NCBI GenBank assembly: GCA_013397075.1
Contig: VWZS01000305.1
Span: forward strand, 1-64,000
Length of the DNA stretch: 64,000 nucleotides
Reading direction: 5' to 3'
Source of the DNA: Rhabdornis inornatus
Taxonomy: Eukaryota > Chordata > Aves > Passeriformes > Rhabdornithidae
Below, one piece after another: positions 12,836-26,400 of this stretch (position 1 is its first letter; every line of letters begins with the position of its first letter). The notes under the pieces are model-generated. The model saw nothing but the letters and a program-made list of their open reading frames with translations, had not been told where the DNA came from and did not search any database. A program made the position numbers and the translations under genes.

Positions 12836-15800
12836 AAGAGCACTCACAAAATAAACACCCCTGAGGTGGAAAGCAGAGGGAAAGGGTGAGGTGAGGCAGA
12901 AAGAAACTCCCTCTCCCTTTGCCAAGCCCTCTACTTGTTTTAACAAATGAGCCATTAGCATCTCCAAATTATCTGGCCCAAGCTACAGCCAGCTCCCTTT
13001 TATCCAAGCCCAGGCTCCAGCCAAACATTAGGAAATTAGCAGCTGGGTCCAGCACAAGGGCAGCAGGCCTGCATATCATCAGCACCACGACATCAATGAG
13101 TCCCAAGCTGCACTCTACTTCATCACTTTTGCCTATGTATTAACTGCACGTGGCCATGGAACAGAGCCTACTTACCTGAACCACTCGCTACAAAGCCTGA
13201 AGGCAAATTATTACCCCCTGGGATTTCTCTGAAGGAACGAGGCAGCAGAAAGAAATACAAGATTCTAGGTACCCTTACAAGAATTGTGCAAGGACATTTA
13301 AAGAGAGTTCTACATTACCCCTTGAATTAGTGTGAGCATTAGCCTAGTCTTTTCTAAAAGAAGTCCAGAAAAAAGGCAAAAATGGTCTCCATGGTTACAC
13401 TACACAGAGGTGTGAACTTAACTATCAGAGAATAAAGAAACAAAACTTCCCAAATACTGAGAAATCTCTCACTATCATTTCTGAATCTCTTTGTCCCAGT
13501 AAGTATAGACAGGGCAATTAACTCTAATGCTCCATTAATTTTCCCATTATTTAAATTATGGCAATAACCAAGGCATATAATTAATTATTTTTCCAAAGAC
13601 TAAAAAACTGAATATTAAAGTAGATATTTTTGTTCTTAAGTTCACTCTGGCAGCCTCTTAGTTGGACATCCTGGTAAGACCTCATAGATGTTAAATGTGG
13701 TGACTTCTTATATTTCAGGAAACTAATAGAAAAAATGGACATATTCCTACACAGTGCAGTATTCCAAATGATAATTTCAGATTTCTAACTTACAAGTCAA
13801 CATTACTTAGCTGTAAAGCGGTATACCTTTTATGACACTGCAGAGTATTTAAGACCCAGGGCAAAAGAAGTCCTCACATTAAAAACAATCAGATTAGCAT
13901 AATATGAGGAGAAAGCAAAGCTGCGGGAACATTTGGGGAGCTTTTAATTTTTTTTTCCTTTAAAGCATTTCAATTCCTCCAGCCAAAGTAAACACATTAC
14001 AGATTACTTCACAGAAGTGCTCTCAGCCAAGAAGTAAGTTACTGTAATTTGAAGAATGATGCTGGGAGCTAAACTAAACTTTAAAAGCCTCCATGGCATA
14101 TAATAGATGTGGAGGGCTCAGAACATAGACTGCATGTAAGTATATGTTAAAGTTTTCTGACCTAATAAAGACATTCAAAAGACAATGACCTAGCTAGAAC
14201 ACCACTAATGCACAGTCCTTTTATTGTCATGGTGGAATCAAGAAAGCACGATGCTAGTTTTCACTCATATCATTCCTGTAACAGAAAAGACCCTCCACAA
14301 AACACAGCCCCCTTGACTGCACTCAACTCCCCTTGCTGCTGAAACAACACGGAAATGCAGTGTGTCAGCATCCAGGGATACTCACCACAGCCAGGCAGCA
14401 TTCTGCCATCTGTGAATGATTCAAAAATTAAAAGCCCCAGACACTGAAAAAGAATATCTTCTTAACAAAAGGATTTATGGGAGGGGAAAACTGGAAAAAG
14501 CTGTCTCAAAATTCAGACAGAGAGTTTAAACCTGGGAACACAAGCTGCTTGGAATCAGTCTCAGGGAGGTCACCCAGGGATACTGGGCCCTACAAATATT
14601 ACTAACTTGCATTTGCACAATTTTCACTTTCCATACGTGATATTACTTAGGATGAACAGAAGAATAGGCAAGCAGCATGGAAGGTATGTGCTCTGACCAC
14701 ACACCTATGGCATTATGCTCAGGGAACCTCATGGATTAAAGCAATGCCTATTCTGTGTTTTATGCAATGATTGTAAGAATTAATTGTTAATCATATATGA
14801 GTACTGCCAATGCATTTATAGTTAGTGAATAATGTTCTTCAATAAAATATTAGTACTTAAACAATAGAAAGTGTAATTTGCTTAACTTATAATAAAGTTG
14901 TAATGAGCTTCTTTTAAAAATCCCAACTTAACACAGTATGAAATATATGAATAGTACTTACTACAGTTATACCCAAATTCTTAACTATACATCCAGTAGA
15001 GACACCCCTTTTTACTTCATATATTCCCCTCAAAAGTGTACCTCTGAGTGTACCCAAAAGGTAACTGACTTCTTTGGATTGAAAGATATCAAAACATGTC
15101 TTTCCTTACTCTTTCTCAAAATGGAATAATCATGTCTTACCATGGAGATAAGCAGACCTTAAGCACATTAACATAATCATACCATTCTTCAGCCCTCAAA
15201 GGCACCCTCCAAAGTTTTCTAGCAGGTTTATAGGGAAGTTGTTACTTCACAGATCAGGTCTCAGCTGTCTTTGGTGCTCTGTATCCTCAGAGATCATCAG
15301 AATGCCTGAATTAGGTGTAGCAGCTACCTTTCCTTTCTTGCTTCTACTTCTCAACTTCCACCTGTTCCTGTGTCAACACAGCTGAAGGTCAATCATGAGC
15401 TATCTCAGCTGCATAGGTAGCCCATGCTTTTCTAAGTTACTGCACAACAGCATAGAGCTGGTGAAGAGAGGCTATAGAAAAGCTGCATGCCCACAGTATC
15501 AGAAATTCCACCTACATGCTGTTCCCAGCTGAAGGACCTGAACTGGGTCTAGGAACAATTCTAGACTCTTTGTCTGGGCAATGCAGAGAAACAGGTATCT
15601 TGAGAAGATGACAGCCATGCTAAGATCTAAGTCTACACCCACAGATACAGACCTACAAAGCTATCTGCCTCTCTTCACACAAGGGAAAGTTGGGTGATGT
15701 ATGTTTCTAGAATAGATGGCCTTGAGAAACACTTATTTTCAAAGTTACCTGGGATGAATTCAGGCTACTTTTTCTGAAGGTGCAAACTAACTCCTCATTT

Positions 15801-16559
15801 TCTCAGCAACATCAAAGACATCAAGAGTATCTAGGACACATAACAGTTTTGGTCATGTAGTTTATTAGACATCTTACAGACTGATGCATATGACACTTTA
15901 AAAAAAACCAAAACAACTGAGAAAAATAAGAAGGCAGTGAGATGACATCCTCACACACAGAGGTTCTCAGTAAATACACTGCCTCTCTTGCTACCTCTCC
16001 TAGTTCCAAGAAATGACAATCTAGATTTTCATGCCCTGTTGGCTGTGCTGTATGCTGCAGAAACACAAGCAGATGATTGATGCAGTTTGCACTATGGAAG
16101 CCCTGGCTGCTGGCAAATGTACACTTGAAAAAGGAATCCAAATCTCTGAGCCACAGCAGGAACTAAAAGAGTCTGTAAAACCATTTCTTTCAGATTTATA
16201 TTTAGTGTCTGACAAACACAACTCTCCTCCTATCTGCTTTTCGATTACAATAGCTTTGGTCAACAGAAAGTATTTATACTAACTCTTGGCAAAGCAGGTA
16301 TTCAGAACTAGGCAATGTTTGGGAGGGATTCCATTGAAAGCTTTCATGGACCATGAAGGAGCTAGTGAGTGCTGGGAGTTTTTCAAGAACACTCTCCTGG
16401 AAGCACAAAGAGTACATCCCCTTTAAAGGTAAGGGAAGCAGATGGAGCAAGAGATCCTTTTGGCTTAACTGTGAGCTTCTGAGCCTGCTCAAAACCAAGA
16501 GGAGAATAGCAGGGATGGACAAGTGGACAAACACCAGTTGAGAACTATATGGCCCGTGT
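12836..16559. other. Non-coding stretch with several splice-like segments
   Basis: No transposon recognised. On the minus strand three short segments have good acceptor and donor sites: 15955-16060 region, 14386-14443 (58 nt, GTGAGT donor) and 13176-13228 (53 nt, GTAAGT donor). Each is open in one frame. Their phases do not chain cleanly with each other or with the longer candidates at 23575 and 5323 unless an alternative acceptor is assumed, so I do not call them exons. Confidence 0.45.
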
Positions 16560-18312
16560 CAGGAATCTGCTGTCGTTTCAGAAATGGTGTCAAAGATGCA
16601 AGTAGAAAAGCAACAGTTCAACTCAAATGAAAACAGGCCCAAGATGCAAAAAAACTACAAGAAAGAGTTCTTCAGATATATAAACAAAAGGCAGGTACAA
16701 AACTAAAATACTGACCTGCTGTTGAACAGGAAAGATGAATTAGTCACTAACAACAGTGGCAAGGCATAGGTTCTCAACTCCTTCTTCACCTCTGTCATCA
16801 CGAGCATTGTTGGGCCCCAAGCCTTGGAAACAAAAAGCCAGGTTATTGCAAACACAGAGCCGTTGCAAGTGATGGCAGAGTTGGTATGTGAATTCAAGGT
16901 TGACCCAACAAATCCATGGGCCCTAACAATGTTCTCATGAGGGTGTTGAGCTGGCTGATGTCACTGAGAGCCTGTTCTCCATAATTTTTGAGAAATCATG
17001 CAGACTGAGAGACATCACAGAAGACTGGAAGAAGGCTAATATCACTCCCATCTTTGGCAAGGACTTAAAGGAGATCCAGAATATTAAAGGCTCATCAGTC
17101 ATATTTCATTCTCTTGGAAAGTTATGGAAAAAATCTTCTGGGAACTATCACAAGTCAGATGAAGCACGTAATTGGAAAAGGTCAGCATGGATTCACCAAG
17201 GGCAATACATGTTCGACAAACCTAAACACATTCTCTGGCAAAGGAACCTGCTCAGTTGATATGGCTTAAACAATGGATATTGTCTACCTGGATTTCTCCA
17301 GCATCAATACAGTTTCCCATGACTTCCTCCTTGAGAACTGATGCATTGAGGTCAAGACATGTGGTCCATGTGGTGGGTGGGAAACTGGCTGACCACCGGC
17401 ACTCAGAGGGTGATGGTAAAGACCTCCTTTACAAGCTGGCAACCTGTGGATCAATACTGGGCCTAATGCTGTTTAACGTCCTCAAAAGTGATCTGGATGA
17501 TGGGATCAAGTGCACCTGGATGAAATTTGCTGAAGATATCAAACTGAGCAGGGAGGCAGGCACTTTGTAAGGGAGAGCCATTCTACAGGAAGACCTGGAT
17601 AGGCTGCAAGAGTAGGCTAACAAGAACTTGATGAAGTTCACCAAACACAAATGTAAAAACTTGCACTAGTGGAAGTATAATCCAGCAGTGCAGGACAAGC
17701 TGGTATCTCCCCAGCTGGGGAGCAGCTCTGTGGAAAGGGAGCTGGGGGTTCTGGTGAACAAGCAGCTCAATAGAAGTGAACAGCAGTGTGCAGCTGCTGT
17801 GGCAAAAGAAGCCAACAGGATGCACCATCAAGGGCATCCCTAGCAGAGATAAAGAAGGCATTGTCCCTATCTACTCAGCGCTAGTCAGGCCACAGCAAAA
17901 TAGATGTGGACAGGATGGAGAGGGCCCAAACATGGGCCACAAAGATGATGAAAGGACTGGGAAGCCTGGCACAAGAAGAAAGGCAGTTGTCTCAGCCTTT
18001 CTAGAGGCTTTGTTCAGCCTTGAGGAAAAAAGGCTTAGAGGAGACCATTTTCATCACGCTCCAGTATTTAAAGGGAGTCTACAAAGGTGATGGAGGTCCC
18101 TTTTACAGTGAGTCACACCGAAAAGACAAGGGGTAATGAGTGCAAGTTACTCCTGAGGAATAATATCTTCAGGGAAGTGGTGGATTTCCCAACATTACAC
18201 ATTTCTAAGATTTGGCTGGAGAGGGTACTGGGCCATCTTGTTTAGAATGTTCTTTTGCCATAAAAGGTTGGTTGGACCAAATGAACCTTATGTTCCCCTG
18301 CTATTCTTGATT
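16560..18312 (+). mobile_element. CR1 LINE, 5'-truncated, broken ORF2
   Basis: This is the largest transposon in the window. Collinear blocks match avian CR1 pol: 'ccatgggccct', 'gagctggctgatgtc', 'gactggaagaaggctaatatcactcccatcttt', 'gtcagcatggattcaccaaggg', 'gttgtctacctggatttctcc' and so on, to a 3' end near 'ggttggttggaccaaatgaacc'. The reverse-transcriptase palm motif usually read as YLDFSKAFD appears from 17273 as MDIVYLDFSSINTVSH. The catalytic F/YADD box is at 17526-17537 but reads F-A-E-D, and it lies in a different frame from the first motif. The element therefore has frameshifts plus a mutated catalytic residue and is dead. The ATTCTATG terminal repeat is no longer clear. The left boundary is where similarity fades. 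Confidence 0.88.
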
Positions 18313-21300
18313 AATAAAAGCATAGATTCCCAATCTATATAATTCAAAACACAATTGGCAGTAAAATTCTGTAACTTGTTTCTAAGGGAATTGATATGAC
18401 ATGGACAGTATATTTTCACACATTTTCAAAAAGTTTGGATAGCTTCCCAGATGACTGTATCCAGGTCCCAACATATCCAGCCAGGGTGTCCCCAAGCAGC
18501 CTACACTAGGCAGTCCTTGCTCTCTACCTGAACCATGCGTCACATGCATTTTGGATAGCCCTCCCATCCTTTATTTCCTCAAAGAAACGTGATCTGGATA
18601 TGCAAAGATATCAAAAACAACATGCTAGATAAATCACACTCTCTCCCAACTACATTCTTATAGACACATAGAATTCATAGCTCAGAGCTAATACAGTCAG
18701 TTTTACCTTACTTAGACTTGTATTTCTCTGCTTCCCTTTCCTAAAGTACACTGAAACAAGACACCTAACAGGAATATGGGATTGCTTTTTTTTCCCCCAT
18801 ATGGCTCTACTGAACCACATCATATTGCCCTATCACCCATATGGGACATTTCCTTCCTTCTAGGACAGACAGTCATGCAAAGCAAACTGCTTTCCTGAAG
18901 AAGTCAGCCTAGCTTCCTGGAGTTCAGCAAGTTCCCCAGGGTCCTATTTATAAATTCACTTTATTCTGCTTCTGAAAAAATAATGCATGTTCCCACTGCT
19001 TTCCCTGCAGAGTAATTTGGCTGAAGACTTTTCCTAAGACTCCAGCACCAGTAGTTCCCACTCCAGTGGGCACCACCAAGGCTAATGGTCATCTATCACT
19101 CCTGCTCCAGGCTCCAACCGCATATTGCTGGAGGCATCCCATGATAAAGCAACTAAACCAGAATTCATAAATGGAATGCTGAGATTACATAAATACAGCA
19201 GTTTCCAAACCAACTCGCTCAAGGAGTTTCTGAAAAAAAATCAAGCTTTTTCAGAAGAAAAATTTCCCTGCACTGAGGCAAATAATCCTCCGTGATATTT
19301 ATATAACATAGAAGTTTGTGCAGCCAAACAAATGAGATTAGAAATCAAACCTTAGTCAGAATGATACTCTTATCACAATCTAGCAGCATTCTGAAGAAAC
19401 AACTATACATTTTCCTCCCCTTGGATGTGTTTTTCTAAGAGCTTGAAAAAGGAACACCAACATTTTTGATGTAGAGAACATTGAAGATTCAGTCAAAACA
19501 CTTAAAAACTGACAACAAATTATTTAAATAGAATAAAGAAAAATAAGTTCTATACTGCACACAGAGGAAAATAGTTGGACTACAAAGTTGTTATGAATGC
19601 TGCTCAGCTTCTCTTGGCTTTCACCAAGAGAAAGGACCTCTTTTCATTAACCAAAACTAAGGGTGTAGAGGAGCAGAAATGGAGGGTTTGAGGCAGGAAT
19701 TAGAGAGATGAAGTCAGGTAAATTATGAGGAAAATTACTTGCCCTCTTCTTTCCTTCCTTCACTTTTAAGAACTGAAAATGCTTATGTGCAATTGGGGTT
19801 TTTTATATTATGTACTCTTGTTGTCACTTCTAAGTCCCCTAGACACAAATCTATGGAAGATGAATATTCAAAGATATATTTGAACATAGTCTCTCCAAAA
19901 TGATGAACAGCAATTAGCAACGACCTTTACAAAGAGAAGGATCATAACAAACAACCACTGGGATAATTCTCCCATTCACATCATTTAAGGGAATGACACC
20001 ACAGAGCCCACAGAAGTGAAGTTCTACCATCCATCTCTTTTCTGTGCCTGTAATGACAATCCAGAGGAGTGTGTTGATCCTGTGAATGTTCTTATCCTGA
20101 TCTTCTTATCTGCGAAATGGAAGCTCAAACATAGAAAAAAAGAAGAACATCCTCCAACACTAACTCCAATGCTACCATAATTTTAAGTAAAAAAAAAATC
20201 TGTGGCATAGACAGAAAGACAATAAACAAGGTTTCATAAACTAAATAGCAAAACTAAAAAGAGTTTTGCTATTCTACTACCCCCAGACAAGTTTCTTAGC
20301 AGGGAAAATGCTATCTATTCTAGAACCCGGGATTATATTCCAATTTAAATACACAAATGTGGCAGAAAGAAATGTTATCACACAAAATTAAGTCCTACCT
20401 GTCTTGAAAACTGCAAGTCTGTTCTGGTTAGATGTGTAGAATTAAGATTTTAGAACCTTTTATTTGGCAATATTTGGTGTAACCTGACTGGTGTGTAAGC
20501 TGACTGGCTGACAGTTCTCAAAAATCAACCATTTCTGAAACCACAGCAGACTTGTGCTCTGCCAGAAGCACAGGTTTGGCTTAAAGCAGCTTCACAGCTA
20601 TTCTGAATTTGATCCTTCTCTGCAAAAAACAGTCTGATTGGCCTGAATCAGATTCTGGTTCATCTACAGCAGAGAAGTTCTTGCTACACCTTTTCTCATT
20701 ATCCCAGATCCTGACCTAGTTTTTCTTGTTTCAAAACAGAACCAAAGCATGCCTCATGCTCTCTGCAATAGAAATACTCATCAGCTGATCTATTTCAGGT
20801 CCTCTTACACTTCCCTTGGGTTTGGCTCTAGCTTAGGCAAGTTAAGTATATCATGTAGTATTTTGTGTATGAATACTAATGTTTGTTAGGGGCACCAACA
20901 CAAGATTAAAGATAGATTTAAAAAAGAATACAGAACTATTCCAGATACAGTAAAAAGCTTGATGGCATCCATTGTACAAAAAACAAAGTTGTAGTCAAAG
21001 TCACTGCTTTGCCACAAAATTACAGATGAAACTGAAACTGAAGCTCATTCCTGAAGAACAGAGGGAAGTGTCTGCACAGGAACAAACAAACCCTGCCTTT
21101 TCTTTTCCTCCCACCTAAGTCCCCATTGCTGCTAAGTGCCTGAGCAGCATTTGTAAGGATAATCCTTAAAGTCTCTCAGAATTGGTATGGCAATACACAT
21201 GCGTTGCACAGAAAAGCCAGAGACCAAGAAATAAGCTTTCATAATTTCTCTTTTCAATTATAAATAGAGGTAGATATGATGACAAATACATTTTTCAGAA

Positions 21301-22049
21301 AACCTGAATGTGCTGTTATATCAGAACAGTATGGGATATCAAACAATTCCCTTTCCACCTCAGATTACATAAAAACACCAATACTCAATTTCCCACATAA
21401 ATGGCCTGTTTAATTTTTAAAAACTTGATTTTTTTTTTTAATTCTTTGTGTGTTTTTGTATTTTTTTTATCTTAACTGTTTCCTCCCAGTGTTCTGTTTA
21501 TGCTAGGATACACTGGCGGTCTTTTGGCCTTGAAGGAAAGGTGCAAAGGTTATCCCTGTGAACAATCCCTGTCAGAGGACTGAAGCAAAGAAGGGTAAAC
21601 TGTACCAAGGGAAAGTGGAAAGAGGACTTTAGAATGGATTGGACACACACAGCTGGCAATCAAAAGACATAGGGCAAAATCCCCACCACAGCACTGATTA
21701 ATTTTCTTTTTTTGACACCTTGTTTATGTGCTAATATAGCAACAACCACCCCCCTCCCCCCCACATACCATGAGATAAGGGCACATTAAAATAATTTCTG
21801 ATTGGTGGAAACAAGATAAATATTCTTACTGAGCCAAGCCAAGTAAGACTTTCTTTTTTCCTTTTTTCCTTTCTTTTTCAAAAGGATCACACTGAAAAGC
21901 CTTTCTGGTCACACTGAGTAACAACAAGGCTTTCATTAGCAATTCTCATAAAGTACTTGCAGAGATGGTGAATTCATAGCTCACTTTGATATGGGCATCC
22001 CCTGTGTGTGTGTACCTGTGTGCCAGCTACAGACCTGCACACTTCAGGA
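18313..22049. other. Unique AT-rich non-coding stretch
   Basis: No gene or transposon recognised and no open frame of note: none reaches 65 codons between about 18570 and 22044. It contains short homopolymers and a C-rich tract at 21749-21762. The low open-frame density and AT-richness are typical of intron or intergenic DNA. Confidence 0.6.
21749..21762. repeat. C-rich homopolymer tract
   Basis: Six C, one T and seven C in a row on the plus strand, in otherwise AT-rich sequence. Tracts like this are prone to length errors in sequencing. Confidence 0.9.
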
Positions 22050-22317
22050 GCCTGTCACCACAGGCCCAAACCAAAACTCACATGTGCGCTTTAAAATTTG
22101 AACTGTCTCTTCTTCACTGTGGCAGTGATGACACACTGGAATAGGCTGGCCACAGAAATTGTGGATGTTCCATCCCTGGAAGTGTTTAAGGCCAGGCTGG
22201 ATGGGGGTCTGAGTAACCTGGTCTAGTGAGTGGCATCCCTGCCACGGCAGGGGAATTGGAACTAGATGATCTTTAAAGGTCCCTTGTAACCCAAACCATT
22301 CTATGATTCCATGATTA
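22050..22317 (+). mobile_element. CR1 LINE 3' end, sense
   Basis: Plus-strand sequence matches the last 270 bp of avian CR1: a weak 'cccaaacc..' block, then 'cttcttcactgtggcagtgatgacacactggaataggctg', 'ccctggaagtgtttaaggccaggctgga', 'ggcaggggaattggaactagatgatctttaaaggtccc', ending in the diagnostic terminal repeats ccattctatgattccatgatt. The copy is clearly better preserved than the fragment near 5.9 kb. The minus-strand open frame across it (22044-22367) is an antisense artefact. It is 5'-truncated and non-coding. Confidence 0.92.
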
Positions 22318-23574
22318 TTAGGAGCAAGTGTTATGTGCAATGACATTTTGAAAATTTGTTTATCCACTTAAATTTTTAGAGTTGAAGACCTTATATTCAT
22401 CTTACAGAGATTTACAAGTCATGTTCTATTACCTTCTGATAGGCAAAGAAAAAAATGCCCAGCCATCTTCCCCAAGAAGATGCATTTATAAATTTCCAAA
22501 AACACATAGGTAATATAAGGGAATTGATTATAAGGCAGAAAGCAAGTTTCTATGCCAAAATTACAATTTCTACTACTGGGCAAAGCAAAGCAAGAAAATG
22601 CTTGTATAAATCTTTCTGCTATGCTCATCACTCTGCTTCATTTACATGCATCCTGGTCTTAACATTATTGAGATTTAGAATTAATGACCCACTGAGATTT
22701 ATAGGGCCAATTACACCTCTCAGCATTACCACTTTGGGGCCCTCCACAGCCTTGAACAGACATTAGAAGGTCACTCAGGAAACACACACTAAGTTCAACA
22801 GACTTCAGATGAGGCCCTTTGCCTAATTAAAAAAGACAAAAAGCATTTGGGGTAGGAGATGCTTTGAAAAAAATCCCACATTAACCACTATTTTTGTATA
22901 ACTCACTGTGCATTTTTTTGAGGGAACTGCTTAAAAGCATTTTCTAATTGAGTATAGTTGAGTTTTTTTCCCATCTCTTCCAGAAACACAGAAATACAAC
23001 TGTACCTAGCACTGGTCATTATGCAGCAGGAAATGACAGAATAGTTAATGTATATTAATGCAAGTGTGACAGATCTGACTACTGAGTGATGTCTAGAGGG
23101 ACAGTGTTCATGGAACTGTGAGGAACTTGGCCATGTTCCCTAGGAAGCAAGAAGTCCTCATATTAATATTGCCCAGTTGCAGCAACTGAAATCATCTCTG
23201 CTTGCAGACATAACTGTGCACAGATTGCTCAACTTAGACAATTCCATATGTTCTGGTGTTTCTTTTCCCCTCTTTCACAGGCATGGCTTGCTTTGAGCAA
23301 CTCACAGTGCTGAGTGATGCAAGTCACCAACCAGTTACCACATGTGATGCACAACAGAAGGAAGTTTTGAAATGAAGGAAAAGTATAGTATTTTTATAAC
23401 AAATAGACTGATAGATTAACAGATATTACCAAAGAAATTCAAAACTTGACTGCACTTAGGGATTTTTAATGAAGGGAAAAAAGATGAGTAAGTAAATAGC
23501 TAGTCAGGCTTCTGCCTGGCATGAATGAAGTCATTCAAGTACACACAATTTATAACAGAAACACCAACAATCAC

Positions 23575-23720
23575 CTTTAACTACAGCATCACTGCCAAAT
23601 GGCACCATAATTAGGCTAGAAATGCTGTTCTTTGAGTCATGAATAGGATGTGCTCGGCCTTGTTTTCTATATAGGATCGTGCCATCCAAGCACAGGCAGC
23701 AGCATTTACTGAGAAATTCC
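23575..23720 (-). other. Candidate internal exon (unconfirmed)
   Basis: On the minus strand a pyrimidine-rich acceptor (CTGTTGTTATCTTTCAG) precedes base 23720 and a donor AAAG|GTGATT follows base 23575. The 146-nt segment has a single open frame: 1 nt completes an incoming codon, then 48 codons follow (starting EFLSKCCC, ending SDAVVK), with 1 nt left over. It has four cysteines in CCCLC spacing and a basic/polar middle (YRKQGRAHPIHD). I recognise no domain. Phase is compatible with the candidates at 37153-37246 upstream and 5323-5452 downstream on the same strand. Chance of a 48-codon open frame in at least one of three frames is roughly one in seven, so this is suggestive, not proof. It could also be a lncRNA exon or a pseudo-exon. 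Confidence 0.25.
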
Positions 23721-26179
23721 CTGAAAGATAACAACAGATTATAAAAGGGGTTCATGTAAATTCAGTTAAGAACAACTTCAGACATTATTTTCAATTACTG
23801 AGATAAAATCATGGCTTCTCTCGGGAAAAAAAGGGAAAGCTTTTTTCCTATACACTACACAAAGAATATGAAAGCTTTAAGAATAGTCTATTTTCACAAA
23901 CAGTACCAGCTGCCTACTAATATTCCTTAACTCTGCTTTTCCCACCCTCAAGTAATTTTTCCTATTATTTTCAACATTTGGTTTGATCGATTAATAAAAA
24001 ACAGCTTTCCTGCTCTAGATAACAGGTCACAGAATTTCCTTTACATTGAATAGGTTTACCTGCTCTCAAGAATGTTAAATGATAGTTTTATTTTCTTTCA
24101 CCAAATCTGCAGGGCTCTGACCAAGCACTGACCTTTTCTGCACAGAACTCCTCAGTGATTTCAGAGAGCATGAGGATGACAGCAGGACACATGCATGAAG
24201 TTCCAGTCCTTCTAAGTTTGCACAAAGATCTGCAGTTAATTAACCAGAAAGTCTCTGCTAACATACATTAAAAAGATTTAAGGAAAGCTTTACCAGCACA
24301 TCTTAGAAGGCTGCAGATCTGGAAAAAAAAGGGACCATCTTCAGCTCCTCTAAATTCACTATCAAACAGGTTGGCATCCTTATTTAATAAGCTACATGCA
24401 TCCTCATCTGATGCGAGGGAATACATCTGCAGTGTCTACTTTAGGCATGTAACTGCTATGACTGAACCTTGTAATTGCAGGGTTCCTGTACACTGAGCAG
24501 ATCCTCCCAACACCTGAGGCAGGCAGTTCAGAGCCCAAGGGGTTGCACTACACCTACTGCATAAGCTGCTAATCCTTGCAGTTATGTTACATGCCCAGAG
24601 CGAGCCCGTGTGCTCCCTCCACACATTTCAGCCCAGCACCATGCTTCATGCACACTGTACACACAAATGGAGCCCCTTTGCTATTCCAGCCTTGCTGCCT
24701 CATTTCACTACCTGCACCTCCCTAAGAAAAAAAAATCTACATATGCATTATGCCTGTTTGGGCAACAGAAGGCCTCAGGAGTTCATGAGCAGAAAGCACA
24801 CAGAAATAAATAAATAAATTATAGTAATTTTCTTCAGCACAGAAACCTGGAGACATGTCACAGAGATTTATTAGCCCTCTTAAGATAACTACAGAAGATA
24901 CTGATGGAGTTGACAGTGCAATCTTGTCACTCTCCTGTCAGACCACTGTCGGACTCGTGCACAGCAGAACTGCAGCTCCAGAGCAGTCCTGCCCTTCTAA
25001 CACATCCCATTCCTCTCCCAAGGTATACTTTATTAGTCTAAGGAAAAAAATAAAATAATCTATATTCCAAACAACAGAGGTAAAACAGGAAAGCATGTAT
25101 GGCAGAACATTTAAGGCCTTACTAGACTGAGGAGAAGAGCTCATCTTTGTCGAGAAAGTACTGTCATCTGTGTGCCTTTAAAGACAAAACCAGACGTTTC
25201 CTTGTCATAAACCCTCGCAAAATGATTGGCCGATCACCTGCTGTCTTGCTGTACATCAAGCTAATTTTCCAGCAAGATTTGTTCACTTAAGATTGCCCAA
25301 ATGAAAGTGTCTCTTAAAATAAAAAAAAAAGTCTGTTTCAAATAACTCCCTAATCTGCCATCCCTTTAGTAGGACTGAAGTGCTCTTCACAGACATAGTA
25401 CACAAGCATCTTGAATTAGCAGGGAACTATTTTTAAATACATGAAGGATAAGATACAAAATTAGTTTCATGGGGAACGAGAACCTCAGAGATTATTTACT
25501 TTCCCTTAATTACTTTGCCTCACCACTCATTGAGCTTTCCAATAGTACTACCTATTTCATACTGAAATTTTGATGCTTAAGACATGTGAGAATGTTTCTT
25601 TAACATTTAAGATTACGGACTTTAGCGATATATAACCACATTTCTCAAATTGACTTACCCACTTAAAAATAATTAAACATAAATATAATAATATTATTAT
25701 TAATAAAAAATAACATAAATGGCACAAATTTCCCTTTCTTTGGAACAACTGCTTCAGATTAAGGATCCCTATATAAAAACAAAGCTTTCTTCATGCAAAA
25801 ACATGAACATTCTAACAAACTGTACAAAACTATTACACTTAAAGAGGCGTGGGTCGCCTCTTATACTACTGATCCAATATACTGCAAGAAGCAAAACAGA
25901 GATTGCTATTAGAAAATTGCTTTTGAGAGCAAGGTGACAGGAAAGCCTACCTGAGCCCTGAACTCAAGTGAGAAACTTGAGTTTATAAGCCTTGGAACAA
26001 GAAGAAATTAAGTGTGGCCATACAGCACTGCTGGGCTACATCCACTACCCATCTTTGCTTCATATGACATGGGCGCATTTCTCTCACTTGCACAATACAA
26101 AAAAGGAAATCTAGAGTAGTCTACAACTCTATCCCTATAGAAATAAATTAATTAGAATCTTTAGGACAGAGCTTCAAAA

Positions 26180-26400
26180 TATAAAATAGTGGGAAAAGTA
26201 AGTAAAAAGGATGAAGAGAGCAAAGAAAAGGAAAGCAACAGAGAAGACAGTGCATTAAACAGAAAATAACACATCTGAATTATAAAAGAAACAGAGGTTG
26301 TGGTAAAAAGACATGGGACACAGATATTTAAAAAAAAAAAAAAAAGGAGAAAGGAGGATTATAAAAATGAAAGAAGACAAAAAGTGGTAGAGAGACAGGC
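26180..26400. repeat. Purine-rich low-complexity segment
   Basis: The plus strand is strongly enriched in A and G (agagagcaaagaaaagg-type words) with an A16 run at 26330-26345. It looks like low-complexity sequence and not a defined transposon tail. Confidence 0.6.

Noticed and set aside
12218..12967. Overlapping open frames of 130-163 codons on both strands
   Set aside because: They lie inside the probable minus-strand LTR, overlap one another on opposite strands and show no retroviral or host protein motif.
13176..13228. Minus-strand 53-nt segment with GTAAGT donor and strong acceptor, open in one frame
   Set aside because: Phase fits 14386-14443 only if a second AG two bases downstream is used; too short and unsupported to call.
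14386..14443. Minus-strand 58-nt segment with strong acceptor (ATTCTTTTTCAG) and GTGAGT donor, open in one frame
   Set aside because: It starts at phase 0, which does not follow the 1-nt overhang of the 23575-23720 candidate, and such short open segments arise readily by chance.
15998..16057. Minus-strand 60-nt segment with an excellent acceptor (GTGTTTCTGCAG) and 20 open codons
   Set aside because: The donor is only moderate, a 20-codon open frame in one of three frames is more likely than not, and no family resemblance is seen.
22044..22367. Minus-strand open frame of 107 codons
   Set aside because: It is the antisense of a sense CR1 tail.
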